From NCBI RefSeq assembly GCF_002214185.1, contig NZ_CP022161.1, positions 682,001-746,000 on the forward strand: a stretch of 64,000 bases of DNA, given 5' to 3'. The DNA comes from Streptomyces capitiformicae. GTDB lineage: Bacteria; Actinomycetota; Actinomycetes; Streptomycetales; Streptomycetaceae. Position numbers and translations under genes: made by a program. This document shows positions 8,464 to 16,841 of this stretch, one piece after another (position 1 is the first letter of the stretch; each line of letters starts with the position of its first letter). Below the pieces are notes generated by a model that was not told where the DNA came from, did not search any database, and saw only the letters and a list, made by a program, of their open reading frames with translations.

Positions 8464-9681
8464 ATGCGGCGGACGGAACCCGAAGGACACGGTCCCGTCC
8501 GCTACGGCCCGCCCTTCCCCGACCAGGGCCTCCCCATCCTCCCCGAACTGGTCGCGGTGCTCTCCGCCGCCGCGGGCCGACCCGACGCCGTACCGCCCGG
8601 TGGCGGTCCCGCGCTTCTGGGGGCCGCCTGCGGCTACTGGGACCGGCGCGGTCTGCCCACCACACCCGATCGGGCCGTCGCCGCCCCCGGCGCCCCCGCC
8701 CTGCTGCTCGCACTGACCGCCGCGATCGGCGGTGACGTCCTGCTCCCACGGCCGTGTGCCGCCTGGTGGGAGCCGGAGACGCGGGCATTGGGCAGATCGG
8801 TGTTCCACGTGGGCACGCCCGCCGACTGCGGGGGCATTCCGGACCCGTACGCGCTGCTCGAGACCGTGCGCCGGATCCGGGCCGAGGGCGGTGACCCCCG
8901 GCTGCTCGTCCTGTGCGTCGCGGACGACCCGACCGCCACCGTGGCGCCGCCCGAACTCGTCCACGAGACCATGGAGGCGGCCGTGGGGGAGGGGCTGCAC
9001 CTGGTCAGCGACGAGACCTGGCGCGACACCCTGCACGACCCGCACGACACCGTGCTGCTCAGCCCCGCCGAGATGCTCCCCGACCGGGTCACCGTCGTCA
9101 CCGACCTCGCCGGTCCCTTCCTGCCGCCCGGCTGGCCCGCCGCCGTCGCCCGTTTCTCGGCCCACGGGGACGGCGCGGGGCTGCGCGACCGCGTCCTCGA
9201 CGTGCTCACCGCGCTCGGCGCCTGCGTCGCCACGCCGGTCGCCGCGGCCGCCGCGTACGCGCTCGACGAGCCCGCCCCCGTCACCGAGCGCCTCGCCGCC
9301 GCCGTACGTCTGCACGCGCGCCTCGCCGCCGCCGCGCACCGGGCCGTCGCCGCCGCCGGAGCGCTCGTGCTGCCGCCGAACGCCGGCCGGTACCTGTACG
9401 TCGACCTCGCCCCGCTGCGGTCGGCGCTCACCGCGCAGGGTGTCGGGGACGCCCAGGAACTGGAGGACTTCCTCACCGCCCGACTCGGCCTGCCCGCACC
9501 CGGCGGCCACCGGTTCGGGGACGACCTCGGAGCGCTGCGTGTCCGTCTGTCGACCGGCCCGTTCCTCGGCACCACCGACGAGGAACGGGCGAGGGCACTG
9601 GCCGCCCCCGACCCCTTGGGACTCCCCCATGTGGAACGCGCGTTGACAATCCTCGGAGAGGCCTTCGAGGAACTTCGATGA
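8464..9681 (+). CDS. Aminotransferase class I/II-fold protein lacking the PLP lysine
   Basis: A 405-residue protein with the layout of a fold-type I PLP enzyme: an N-terminal GGGPALLGAACGYW segment, a phosphate-cup-like region (APGAPALLLALTAAIGGDVL), the LHLVSDETW strand with the pyridine-contacting aspartate, and a C-terminal small domain. At the place of the usual S-x-S-K active-site lysine it reads VVTDLAGPFLPPGWPA, with Ala where Lys is expected, so the normal Schiff base cannot form there. It may be a catalytically different or regulatory homologue. The start at 8464 has GGAGG six bases upstream, which I prefer to the ATG at 8404. Its stop overlaps the next mini-gene (ATGA). Confidence 0.75.
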   Translation: MRRTEPEGHGPVRYGPPFPDQGLPILPELVAVLSAAAGRPDAVPPGGGPALLGAACGYWDRRGLPTTPDRAVAAPGAPALLLALTAAIGGDVLLPRPCAAWWEPETRALGRSVFHVGTPADCGGIPDPYALLETVRRIRAEGGDPRLLVLCVADDPTATVAPPELVHETMEAAVGEGLHLVSDETWRDTLHDPHDTVLLSPAEMLPDRVTVVTDLAGPFLPPGWPAAVARFSAHGDGAGLRDRVLDVLTALGACVATPVAAAAAYALDEPAPVTERLAAAVRLHARLAAAAHRAVAAAGALVLPPNAGRYLYVDLAPLRSALTAQGVGDAQELEDFLTARLGLPAPGGHRFGDDLGALRVRLSTGPFLGTTDEERARALAAPDPLGLPHVERALTILGEAFEELR

Positions 9682-9773
9682 CCGACTCTCCTCCAGCCCG
9701 ACAACCAGCAACCGGTCTTCAACGACGACGATCCTTTCGTGACGACGCTCAGCGATGGGAGCCTCCTCGATGA
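9678..9773 (+). CDS. Coupled mini-gene, 31 aa
   Basis: This 31-codon ORF encodes a basic, Arg/Pro-rich peptide starting MTDSPPARQPATGLQRRR. Its ATG overlaps the stop of the aminotransferase-fold gene (ATGA at 9678-9681), and its own TGA overlaps the ATG of the next gene (ATGA at 9770-9773), so ribosomes can pass straight through all three. A GAGGAA site lies five bases upstream of its ATG. Two perfect ATGA junctions on a 96-bp ORF are hard to explain by chance. It may encode a functional peptide or simply pass translation on to the downstream gene. Confidence 0.6.
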   Translation: MTDSPPARQPATGLQRRRSFRDDAQRWEPPR

Positions 9774-10918
9774 CGCAGCAGTCCGAGTCGACCACCTCAC
9801 CGACGAGTTCCACGACGAGTTCCACGACGAGTTCCACGACGAGTTCCACGACGAGTTCCACGACGAGTTCCACGACGAGTTCCACGACGACTGACGACAC
9901 CGACGATCCGGCGTCCCCGCCGTCGCCCTCCGCCCGCCCGCTCGCGCCCCCACCGCTCGCCGAACCCCGCCCGCTGGGTGAGCGGCGCCGGTGGCCGCGG
10001 TCCTTCGCCGACCGGCTGACCACACCCCTGCCGGGCCTGAAGGCCTTCGCCCGGTTCGCCCGGGAGGGCTCCGTGCGTCCCGGGGCCGAGGGGCTCGCCG
10101 ACGTACCCCGACTGCCGTACGAGCCGGGCCCGTTGCCCCGGGTGGACGCGCGTACCGTCGCCGTCTCCTGGGCGGGGCACGCGAGTTGGGTGGTGCGGAT
10201 CGGCGGGCTGACGGTCCTCACCGACCCCGTCTGGTCCCGCCGGATCCTCGGCACTCCCGCCCGGCTCACCCCGGTCGGCGTGGCCTGGGAGGCGTTGCCC
10301 CGGGTGGACGCGGTCGTCATCTCCCACAACCACTACGACCACCTGGACGCCCCCACCCTGCGCCGACTCCCGCGCGACACCCCGGTGTTCGTACCCGCCG
10401 GCCTCGGCGGCTGGTTCCGGCGGCGCCGCTTCACCCGTGTCACCGAGCTGGACTGGTGGGAGGCGGCCCGACTCGACGGCGTCCGCTTCGACTTCGTACC
10501 GGCCCACCACTGGTCCAAGCGCACCCTCACCGACACCTGCCGCTCACTGTGGGGCGGCTGGGTACTGACCGCGTCGGACGGCCGACGCGTGTACTTCGCC
10601 GGCGACACGGGCTACGGCCACTGGTTCTCCCTGATCGGCCGCCGCTACCCCGACATCGACCTCGCCCTGCTCCCGATCGGCGCCTACGCCCCCCGCTGGT
10701 GGCTCAGCGACGTCCACTGCGACCCGGAGGAGGCGGTCCAGGCATTCCAGGACCTGGGCGCCCGCACCATGGCCCCCATGCACTGGGCAACCTTCGTCCT
10801 GTCGGCTGAGCCGGTCCTGGAACCGCTGACGCGAGTACGGGCGGCATGGAAGGCGGCGGGCCTGCCCCGAGAGGACCTGTGGGACCTGCCGGTGGGCGGA
10901 TCCCGGGTACTGCCCTGA
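9770..10918 (+). CDS. Metallo-beta-lactamase-fold hydrolase (NAPE-PLD-like) with Ser/Thr repeat tail
   Basis: A 382-residue zinc-type hydrolase of the COG2220/NAPE-PLD-like group. The core starts near residue 125 with WAGHASWVVRIGGLTVLTDP, then the metal motif ISHNHYDHLD (HxHxDH), a VPAHHWSKRT segment and YFAGDTGYGHW with the bridging aspartate. The first 55 residues are an unusual (SSTT)n tail encoded by a perfect 12-bp tandem repeat. The ATG at 9770 has GGGAG eight bases upstream and overlaps the mini-gene stop; an ATG at 9755 is possible. No signal peptide is seen. The substrate is unknown, perhaps a phosphodiester or amide. Confidence 0.82.
   Translation: MTQQSESTTSPTSSTTSSTTSSTTSSTTSSTTSSTTSSTTTDDTDDPASPPSPSARPLAPPPLAEPRPLGERRRWPRSFADRLTTPLPGLKAFARFAREGSVRPGAEGLADVPRLPYEPGPLPRVDARTVAVSWAGHASWVVRIGGLTVLTDPVWSRRILGTPARLTPVGVAWEALPRVDAVVISHNHYDHLDAPTLRRLPRDTPVFVPAGLGGWFRRRRFTRVTELDWWEAARLDGVRFDFVPAHHWSKRTLTDTCRSLWGGWVLTASDGRRVYFAGDTGYGHWFSLIGRRYPDIDLALLPIGAYAPRWWLSDVHCDPEEAVQAFQDLGARTMAPMHWATFVLSAEPVLEPLTRVRAAWKAAGLPREDLWDLPVGGSRVLP
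9801..9884 (+). repeat. Perfect 12-bp tandem repeat, 7 copies
   Basis: Seven identical copies of CGACGAGTTCCA run from 9801 to 9884 with a further partial unit. They encode Ser-Ser-Thr-Thr repeats at the N-terminus of the metallo-hydrolase. The absolute identity indicates recent expansion by slippage. The repeat also opens long meaningless frames on the opposite strand. Confidence 0.97.
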
Positions 10919-10998
10919 CTCAGCTACGGCGCACCCGCGCCCCGTTTTCAGGGGCGCGGGGCCGTGTAGGCCGTGTCGATCTGCGGCTCCGCCGCGAT

Positions 10999-11075
10999 GG
11001 GGGTCCCTCCCGCTCATGGGGGTCCCTCCCGCTCGAGCGAAGTCGAGAGTGGGGGAGAAGCCGAGAGTGGGGGAG
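10999..11075. repeat. Nested double copy of dispersed palindromic element
   Basis: This is the same element as at 7291, but both arms are duplicated: two GGGGGTCCCTCCCGCTC blocks followed by two GAGAGTGGGGGAG blocks, so one hairpin sits inside another. It lies 81 bp after the metallo-hydrolase stop and 62 bp beyond the stop of the convergent DedA gene, so it could act as a bidirectional terminator. Confidence 0.85.
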
Positions 11076-11137
11076 CGATCAGCCACAACGAACCCGCAGT
11101 CCGCAACGCACATCAAGCCCCGAGCTCTCAACGAGCC

Positions 11138-11755
11138 TCAAGCGGAACGAATACGCCGCCACACACTCGGCACCACACTGATCAACAACGTCAACACCAC
11201 CGCCGCCAGCACCCCCTCCCAAGGCTCATCGAACAACGACCCCCCAAGAATCCCGATCAGCTGGTAGGTCACGGCCCACGCAAGGCACGCCGGCAGATTC
11301 CCCCGCGCGAACCTCCGCAGCGGCATCTTCGCCAGCAGACACGCCAGCATCACCGGAAGACGACCGGCCGGCACCAGCCGGGACAGCACGAGCACGGTCA
11401 CCCCGTGGTCGTCGAGCTTCTCCTGGGCCCGCGCCAGCCGGTCCTCCGGCGCCCGGCGGCGGATCGCCTCCAGCCACCGCGAACCATTCTTGGAGCCCAT
11501 CCCGCGCCGCCCCAGCCAGTACAGCGCGACATCCCCGAGGAACGCGGCGACCGAGGCCACCACGAACACCAGCAGCAGCGCGAACGGCGCCGTCTGATGG
11601 AACGCCACCACGGCCGCCGAACTGACCAGCGCCCCCGTCGGCACCACCGGCACCAGCGCCCCGATCAACACCAGCAGGAACAACGTCGGATAACCGATCG
11701 CCTGCTGCGTGGACTCGTGCGGCAGCGGCGTGGTCGCGACGGACAGGACGATCAC
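11138..11755 (-). CDS. DedA family (SNARE-associated) membrane protein
   Basis: A 205-residue integral membrane protein of the DedA/VTT superfamily, whose members are linked to lipid flipping and envelope homeostasis. It shows four to five hydrophobic segments, the VPTGALVSSAAVVAF re-entrant-like region and a DHGVTVLVLSRLVPAGRLPVML motif with the family's conserved Arg/Pro. I chose the GTG at 11755 because GGAGGG sits seven bases upstream; an ATG at 11788 is a weaker alternative. It follows the leftward metallo-hydrolase gene by 34 bp and is probably co-transcribed with it. Confidence 0.85.
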   Translation of the reverse strand: MIVLSVATTPLPHESTQQAIGYPTLFLLVLIGALVPVVPTGALVSSAAVVAFHQTAPFALLLVFVVASVAAFLGDVALYWLGRRGMGSKNGSRWLEAIRRRAPEDRLARAQEKLDDHGVTVLVLSRLVPAGRLPVMLACLLAKMPLRRFARGNLPACLAWAVTYQLIGILGGSLFDEPWEGVLAAVVLTLLISVVPSVWRRIRSA

Positions 11756-11789
11756 CGGGCGCCCTCCGCGACTCCGGTCGGCCGGCATC

Positions 11790-12563
11790 TCATGGCGCTC
11801 CCCCCGGTCGTACGCTCTCACCGTGCCCCAGCCGGTGCACGGCGACGTCGGGCGCACAGGAGGCCGCCAGGCGCACGAACTCCTCGCCGGGCGCATGGAA
11901 TTCATGGGGGCGCACGGCGTCCAGGCCGATTGGCCAGTACGTTCCGTAGTGCACCGGAACCGCGCTCCGGGGTGCGAGCAGCGCGAGCGCCTGTGCCGCG
12001 CGCCCCGCGTCCAGATGCCCGTCACCGAGGTACGGCCCCCAGCCGCCGACCGGCAACAGCGCCACATCGACCGGCCCGACCTCCTTGGCCATCGACTCGA
12101 ACAGCCCGGTGTCCCCGGCGAAGTACGTCCGCGCCTCCCCGTCGATCACGAACCCGAGGGCCGGCGAACGGTGCGGCCCGAACGGCAGCCGCCGCCCGTC
12201 GTGCCGGGCGGGCACCGCGCGTACGACCAGGTCACCGACCCTGACCTCGTCCCCGGGCACCACCTCGCGGAGCCGCAGATGGCCCAGCCTGCGCAGCCCC
12301 GGCACCTGGCGCGGCGCACCCCTCGGCACCACCAGCCGGGTCCCCGGCGCGAGTCGGGCCAGGGAGGGGACGTGCAGATGGTCGGCGTGCAGATGCGACA
12401 CCAGCGCGACGTCCGCGACCGCCGCCTCGGGCGGGGGCGGCGCACCCCGGCGCCTGCGCAGATGCGCGAGCCGGCGTGCGAAGAGCGGATCCGTGAGCAC
12501 CCGTGTGCCCGAATCCTCCACCGTGCAGGTGGCATGACCCCACCAGGTGATCTCCGCCGGCAC
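11790..12563 (-). CDS. Metallo-beta-lactamase-fold hydrolase (UlaG/YtnP-like)
   Basis: A 257-residue zinc hydrolase of the COG2220 group. It starts with ITWWGHATCTVEDSGTRVLT, then the metal motif LVSHLHADHLHV, a VPARHDGRR segment, TYFAGDTGLF and the C-terminal VPVHYGTYW histidine. It is a different subgroup from the protein at 9770 and lacks the Ser/Thr tail. No export signal is present. It leads a probable two-gene operon with the DedA gene, which may hint at a lipid- or envelope-related substrate, but the reaction is not known. Confidence 0.83.
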   Translation of the reverse strand: MPAEITWWGHATCTVEDSGTRVLTDPLFARRLAHLRRRRGAPPPPEAAVADVALVSHLHADHLHVPSLARLAPGTRLVVPRGAPRQVPGLRRLGHLRLREVVPGDEVRVGDLVVRAVPARHDGRRLPFGPHRSPALGFVIDGEARTYFAGDTGLFESMAKEVGPVDVALLPVGGWGPYLGDGHLDAGRAAQALALLAPRSAVPVHYGTYWPIGLDAVRPHEFHAPGEEFVRLAASCAPDVAVHRLGHGESVRPGGAP

Positions 12564-12673
12564 TCCGTCCGCCTCCTTCGCGCTACTCCCCCGAGCCTAC
12601 GGGCTGGAGTAGGGTCTGCGGCCCGGGCATGATCCGTCGGACCGGCCCTGGACCCGGAGGTGAGGGGGACACC

Positions 12674-13156
12674 ATGGGAGACAAGAGCGACGCATACGAC
12701 AACGCGCCCCGCGCGAAGGTACCCGCGGGCTGCCCGGTGCAGTCGGGGCGGGCCGCGGTGGTGCGGGTCGCGGCCATCGCCAGCCTGACCCCGTTGGAGG
12801 AGCTGGAGGCGGAGCCCTTCCTGGTCGACTCCCGCGGCCAGCACGCCATGTGCGCCCGCTGGGCCGCGGAGCGCGGCTACGTGGTGACACGGGAGCTGCT
12901 CGTACGCGGGCTGCGCCCCGACCACGGCGCCCTGTGGGCCGACGTCGACGCCGGCCTCGTCGACCTCTTCGTAGCCCCCAGCCGCCGCGTCCTGGAACGC
13001 GCCCTCGCCTCCGTCGACGACTTCACCGCCGAGTGCGCCCGCCGCGGCATACGCGTCGAGACCGTCGGCCGCGCCGAACCCGCCTACGACGCCCAGATGA
13101 AGGCCCGCGTACACCGCCGCCTGTCCATGCCGACGGCGGGCTACGACGGCCGCTGA
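12674..13156 (+). CDS. Hypothetical protein resembling a serine-recombinase N-terminal domain
   Basis: A 160-residue protein. Its middle reads like the resolvase N-terminal fold: CARWAAERGYVVTRELLVRG, then VDAGLVDLFVAPSRRVLERA and ECARRGIRVETVG. These match in order the helix, the strand with a DRLxR-like segment and the GVxV strand of serine recombinases. However, I do not see the N-terminal YxRxS catalytic serine block or a DNA-binding domain, so recombination is unlikely. The ATG follows GAGGGGG. It is divergent from the metallo-hydrolase gene. The resemblance is my own reading and needs a profile search. Confidence 0.6.
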   Translation: MGDKSDAYDNAPRAKVPAGCPVQSGRAAVVRVAAIASLTPLEELEAEPFLVDSRGQHAMCARWAAERGYVVTRELLVRGLRPDHGALWADVDAGLVDLFVAPSRRVLERALASVDDFTAECARRGIRVETVGRAEPAYDAQMKARVHRRLSMPTAGYDGR

Positions 13157-13403
13157 GCAGGGGCGAGGTCGCACCGTTCCGGGCGCCGGACGCCTTGAAG
13201 GGGCGCGGGGCTGTATCGACATGCGGCTCCGCCGCGTGGGCGCGACCAGCCGCATACGATCCGCAGCCCGCAACGGACAGTACGCCCCGAGCTCTTCCCG
13301 GGCCGTGCTCCGGCAGAGCCTCCACGCACCCCCGGATGACACCCCGTCGTCCCCGGCCCCTGTGACAGGCTGGGCGGAGCGACGGGAGGTGAGGTGGCCG
13401 GGC

Positions 13404-15524
13404 GTGGGCGGTGAGCGTTGGCGGAGGGTGCTGAGCGGGTTCTGGCGGATGCTGGCCGTGTGGGGTGTCTCCACGGTGACGATGCTCGTGCTCGCGGGGG
13501 CGCTGCCCGACTTCAGGCTGCAGTCCACGAGCGGCGACAGCGCCACCCAGATCGGTGTCACCGCCGCCCTCGGCGCCGGGGCGTTCGGCCTGCTGTCCTC
13601 CCTCGTGTGGCCCCTGCTGGTGCGGGCGCTGCTGCTCGTCCCCGCCCTGGTGCTCGGCCTGCTCGTCTTCTTCCTCAACGGCTCGCTGCTCCTCATCGCC
13701 CTGTGGGTCATTCCCTCCGGCCGCGGTGCGGCCGCGCCAGAGACCGCCGTCGTGGTCGCCGCCGTGATGTCCGCCGTGGCCTCCGCCACCGGTGGCGCCC
13801 TGGCCGTACGGGACGACGACGCGTACCGGCGCCGCCTGTACCGGCTGGCCGACCGACGCCGCAGGCACGCCTTCCGCCGCCCCGGACCCGCCGGACCCGG
13901 CACCCTCTTCCTCCAGCTCGACGGCGTCGGCCACGACGTACTGGAGGCGGCCATCGGCAAGGGCCTCATGCCGACCGTGGCCCAGTGGCTCGGCCACCCG
14001 TCGGACGGGACCCCCCACCCCCGGCCCACCCACCGGCTCACCCCGTGGCGCACCGACTGGTCCAGCCAGACCGGCGCCAGCCAGCTCGGCATCCTCCACG
14101 GCACCAACCACGACGTGCCGGCCTTCCGCTGGTACGAGAAGGAGAGCCGGGAGGTCGTCGTCTGCAACCGCCCCTCCAACGCGGCCGAACTCCAGCGCCG
14201 GGCCATCGCCCGCACCGGCGACGGCGGCCTGCTCACCGTCGACGGGGCCAGCCGCGGCAACCTCTTCAGCGGCGGCGCCGACCAACTCGCGCTCGTCCTG
14301 TCCATCGCGGCCCGCCGTGCCAAACAGAACCGGTCGCGCGCCGGGTACTTCGCCTATTTCTCCGACCCCGCCAACGCCGTCCGCACGGCCCTGTCCTTCG
14401 CGGCCGACGTCCTGCGCGAGATCGGCCAGTCCTCCCGCGCCCGACTCGCCCAGCAGCGGCCCCGGGTCAAGCGCGGCGGCCTCTACCCGTTCATCCGCGC
14501 CTTCGCGACCGTCGTCGAGCGCGACGTCGTCGTCTCCGCGGTGATCGGCGACATGCTCGCCGGCCGCGCCGCGATCTACGCCGACCTCGTGGCGTACGAC
14601 GAGGTCGCCCACCACTCCGGCCCGCACAGCCGGGACGCCGAGAAAGTCCTCGAACGCCTCGACCGCTCCCTCGCGTTGATCGCGCAGGTCGCCGAACACG
14701 CCCCGCGCGCCTACCGCATCGTGCTGCTCTCCGACCACGGCCAGAGCCCCGGCGAGACCTTCCTCGGCCGCTACGGCCTCACCCTCGGCAACCTGGTCCG
14801 CGCCGGCTGCGGTCTGCCCGTACCGCGCAAGGCCCAGCGCACCCACAGTGGCGCCGAGGCCCGTGCGGCGGTACGGGCCGCCCTGCACATCCCGGTCGAG
14901 GACGACGGCGAACAGCACCGCCCGACCCGCCGCTCCGAGCCGATCGTCCTCGCCTCCGGCAACCTCGGCCTCGTCTCCTTCCCGGACGTGCCGCACCGCA
15001 TGAGCCGCGAGGAGATCGACGCCCGACACCCGGCCCTTCTCTCCACCCTCGCCAACCACCCCGGCATCGGCTTCGTGCTCGTACGGAGTGAGGAGCACGG
15101 CGGCGTGATACTGGGCGCGCACGGCGCGGAGGTCCCCGTGGACGAGTTGACGGACGAAAACCCGGGCCCGCTGGCCGACTTCGGCCCGGGCGCCGCCGAC
15201 GCCGTACGCCGCACCCACGCCTTCCCGCACACCGCCGACATCATGGTCAACTCCTGGTACGACCCGCTCGAGGGCGAAGTCCTCGCCTTCGAGGAACAGA
15301 TCGGCTCCCACGGAGGCCTGGGCGGCTGCCAGGCCCGCCCGTTCCTGTTGTCGCCTCTGGCACTGTCGGCGCCGGTGGAGGACAACGAGGACCTGGTGGG
15401 CGCCGAACACATCCACCGAGTACTGAAACGATGGCTGAGGGAATCCAACGGCCCCCAGGTACCGCTGACCTACGACACTGAGTCTGACGGCAGCGCGCCC
15501 CAAAGGGGCGCGGAGCAGAGTTGA
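13404..15524 (+). CDS. Membrane protein with phage-holin-like N-terminus and alkaline-phosphatase-superfamily domain
   Basis: A 706-residue protein. The first 150 residues hold four hydrophobic helices (a phage holin family IV-like membrane region). The rest is a type I phosphodiesterase/nucleotide pyrophosphatase-like domain: LFLQLDGVGHDVLE (first metal aspartate), a WSSQTGASQLGILHG nucleophile region, DLVAYDEVAHHSGPHS and IVLLSDHGQSPGE (metal Asp/His pairs). It probably hydrolyses phosphodiesters or transfers phosphoglycerol-type groups at the membrane. The GTG at 13404 has GAGG about nine bases upstream; the GTG at 13389 abuts the ribosome site and is less likely. It ends near a palindromic repeat. 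Confidence 0.83.
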   Translation: MGGERWRRVLSGFWRMLAVWGVSTVTMLVLAGALPDFRLQSTSGDSATQIGVTAALGAGAFGLLSSLVWPLLVRALLLVPALVLGLLVFFLNGSLLLIALWVIPSGRGAAAPETAVVVAAVMSAVASATGGALAVRDDDAYRRRLYRLADRRRRHAFRRPGPAGPGTLFLQLDGVGHDVLEAAIGKGLMPTVAQWLGHPSDGTPHPRPTHRLTPWRTDWSSQTGASQLGILHGTNHDVPAFRWYEKESREVVVCNRPSNAAELQRRAIARTGDGGLLTVDGASRGNLFSGGADQLALVLSIAARRAKQNRSRAGYFAYFSDPANAVRTALSFAADVLREIGQSSRARLAQQRPRVKRGGLYPFIRAFATVVERDVVVSAVIGDMLAGRAAIYADLVAYDEVAHHSGPHSRDAEKVLERLDRSLALIAQVAEHAPRAYRIVLLSDHGQSPGETFLGRYGLTLGNLVRAGCGLPVPRKAQRTHSGAEARAAVRAALHIPVEDDGEQHRPTRRSEPIVLASGNLGLVSFPDVPHRMSREEIDARHPALLSTLANHPGIGFVLVRSEEHGGVILGAHGAEVPVDELTDENPGPLADFGPGAADAVRRTHAFPHTADIMVNSWYDPLEGEVLAFEEQIGSHGGLGGCQARPFLLSPLALSAPVEDNEDLVGAEHIHRVLKRWLRESNGPQVPLTYDTESDGSAPQRGAEQS

Positions 15525-15543
15525 TTTGCGGCTCCGCCGCGAT

Positions 15544-15620
15544 GGGGGTCCCTCCCGCTCATGGGGGCCCCTCCCGCTCGAGCGAAGCCGAGAGTGGGGG
15601 AGAAGCCGAGAGTGGGGGAG
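15544..15620. repeat. Nested double copy of dispersed palindromic element
   Basis: A second nested form, nearly identical to 10999-11075, with two GGGGG(T/C)CCCTCCCGCTC left blocks and two GAGAGTGGGGGAG right blocks. It lies 20 bp after the phosphodiesterase stop, fitting a terminator role. The preceding 15 bases (TGCGGCTCCGCCGCG) form a small hairpin that accompanies most copies. Confidence 0.85.
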
Positions 15621-15779
15621 CGACAAGCCACAACGAGCCGGCACCCACGACACAACAGAACCCGGCAGACGCTTAGGCACCCAAAATTCGGCTGCGATGT
15701 TCAAAAGGTCGGCCCACACTGTTCGCATCGGCGCCCCGACGAGCGCGCGCCTTCTCGAACCTCCCCAGGAGCCAACCCC

Positions 15780-16841
15780 TTGCAGGCTGCCATAACCGTC
15801 ACCCCCTCCCGTATCCCCGAGTTGCTGCTGGGCCTCGCCACCGTACGGCCCGTGTTCGTCTGGGGCGCCCCCGGCATCGGCAAGTCCTCCCTGGTCAAGG
15901 GATTCGCGGAGTCGCTGGGCCTGGAGTGCGTCAGCCTGCTCGGTACCCAGCTCGCGCCGGAGGACCTCATCGGCGTACCGCAGATCCGCGACGGCCGCTC
16001 GGTGTTCTGCCCGCCGGAGGTGATCGCCCGTGACGAGCCGTACTGCCTGTTCCTGGACGAGCTGAACGCGGCGACGCCGGACGTGCAGAAGGCGTTCTAC
16101 TCGCTGATCCTGGACCGCCGTATCGGCAACTACGAGTTGCCGAAGGGCTCGATCGTCATCGGCGCCGGCAATCGCGCCACCGACAACGCCCTCGCCCGCC
16201 CCATCGCCTCCGCCCTGGTCAACCGTCTCACCCACGTCCATCTGGAGGCCTCGTCGAAGGACTGGCTGGTGTGGGCGGCCGAGGCCGGCATCCACCCCTG
16301 GATCCTGGACCACCTCACCGACCGCCCCGACCACCTCTGGTCCAAGCCGCCGAAGACCGAGGAGCCGTTCTCCACGCCCCGCTCCTGGCACATGCTCTCC
16401 GACGCCCTGCACTCCTTCGGACGCGACCTCGACGAGGAGACCCTCAAGGTCCTCGCGCACGGCACGCTGACCCCCGCGCACGCGGTCGCCTTCTGCGGCT
16501 ACGTCAAGGTGGTGCGCAGCCGGTTCGGCATCGAGGCGATCCTCAAGGGCGAGGCCGGCTGGCCGCACCGCCTGGAGGACCGCGACCTGCTGTACTTCCT
16601 CGCCGACTCCTTCCGCGGCCGGCTCATCAAGGACCTGCCCGCGAGCAAGCAGCACATGTCGGCGAACGGCCGGCAGACTGCGTACCGCGCCAAGTCCCTG
16701 CTGGTGCAGCTCGCCGAGATATCCGTCGAGGTCGCCCAGACCGTCATCGCCTCCGACGCCGACGGCCACCCCGTACTGCCCGCCTGGTTCCTCGTGGAGG
16801 CGGCCCGGGACATGCCCCGGCTGGTGGAGGCCCGCCGATGA
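15780..16841 (+). CDS. MoxR-type AAA+ ATPase
   Basis: A 353-residue AAA+ ATPase of the MoxR group, which act as chaperones that insert cofactors or remodel partner VWA proteins. Walker A is GAPGIGKSS (residues 29-37) and Walker B is CLFLDELNA near residue 80. Sensor 1 is a GAGN segment near residue 118, followed by a VNRLTHVHL segment. I chose the TTG at 15780 because AGGAG lies eight bases upstream and the conserved start (QAAITVTPSRIPELLLG) follows directly. Its stop overlaps the start of the metallopeptidase-VWA gene (ATGA), so the two are surely one functional unit. Confidence 0.87.
   Translation: MQAAITVTPSRIPELLLGLATVRPVFVWGAPGIGKSSLVKGFAESLGLECVSLLGTQLAPEDLIGVPQIRDGRSVFCPPEVIARDEPYCLFLDELNAATPDVQKAFYSLILDRRIGNYELPKGSIVIGAGNRATDNALARPIASALVNRLTHVHLEASSKDWLVWAAEAGIHPWILDHLTDRPDHLWSKPPKTEEPFSTPRSWHMLSDALHSFGRDLDEETLKVLAHGTLTPAHAVAFCGYVKVVRSRFGIEAILKGEAGWPHRLEDRDLLYFLADSFRGRLIKDLPASKQHMSANGRQTAYRAKSLLVQLAEISVEVAQTVIASDADGHPVLPAWFLVEAARDMPRLVEARR

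Noticed and set aside
9801..9884. Possible CRISPR-like array
   Set aside because: Units are contiguous 12-mers without spacers, and no cas genes are present. The same applies to the 9-, 10- and 24-bp arrays.
9797..10510. Leftward frame ending in RRGT repeats
   Set aside because: Complement of the 12-bp array in the metallo-hydrolase gene.
13023..16769. Leftward open frame of 1248 codons
   Set aside because: Antisense to the membrane phosphodiesterase and MoxR genes, crosses two palindromic repeats, and has no domain or ribosome site.
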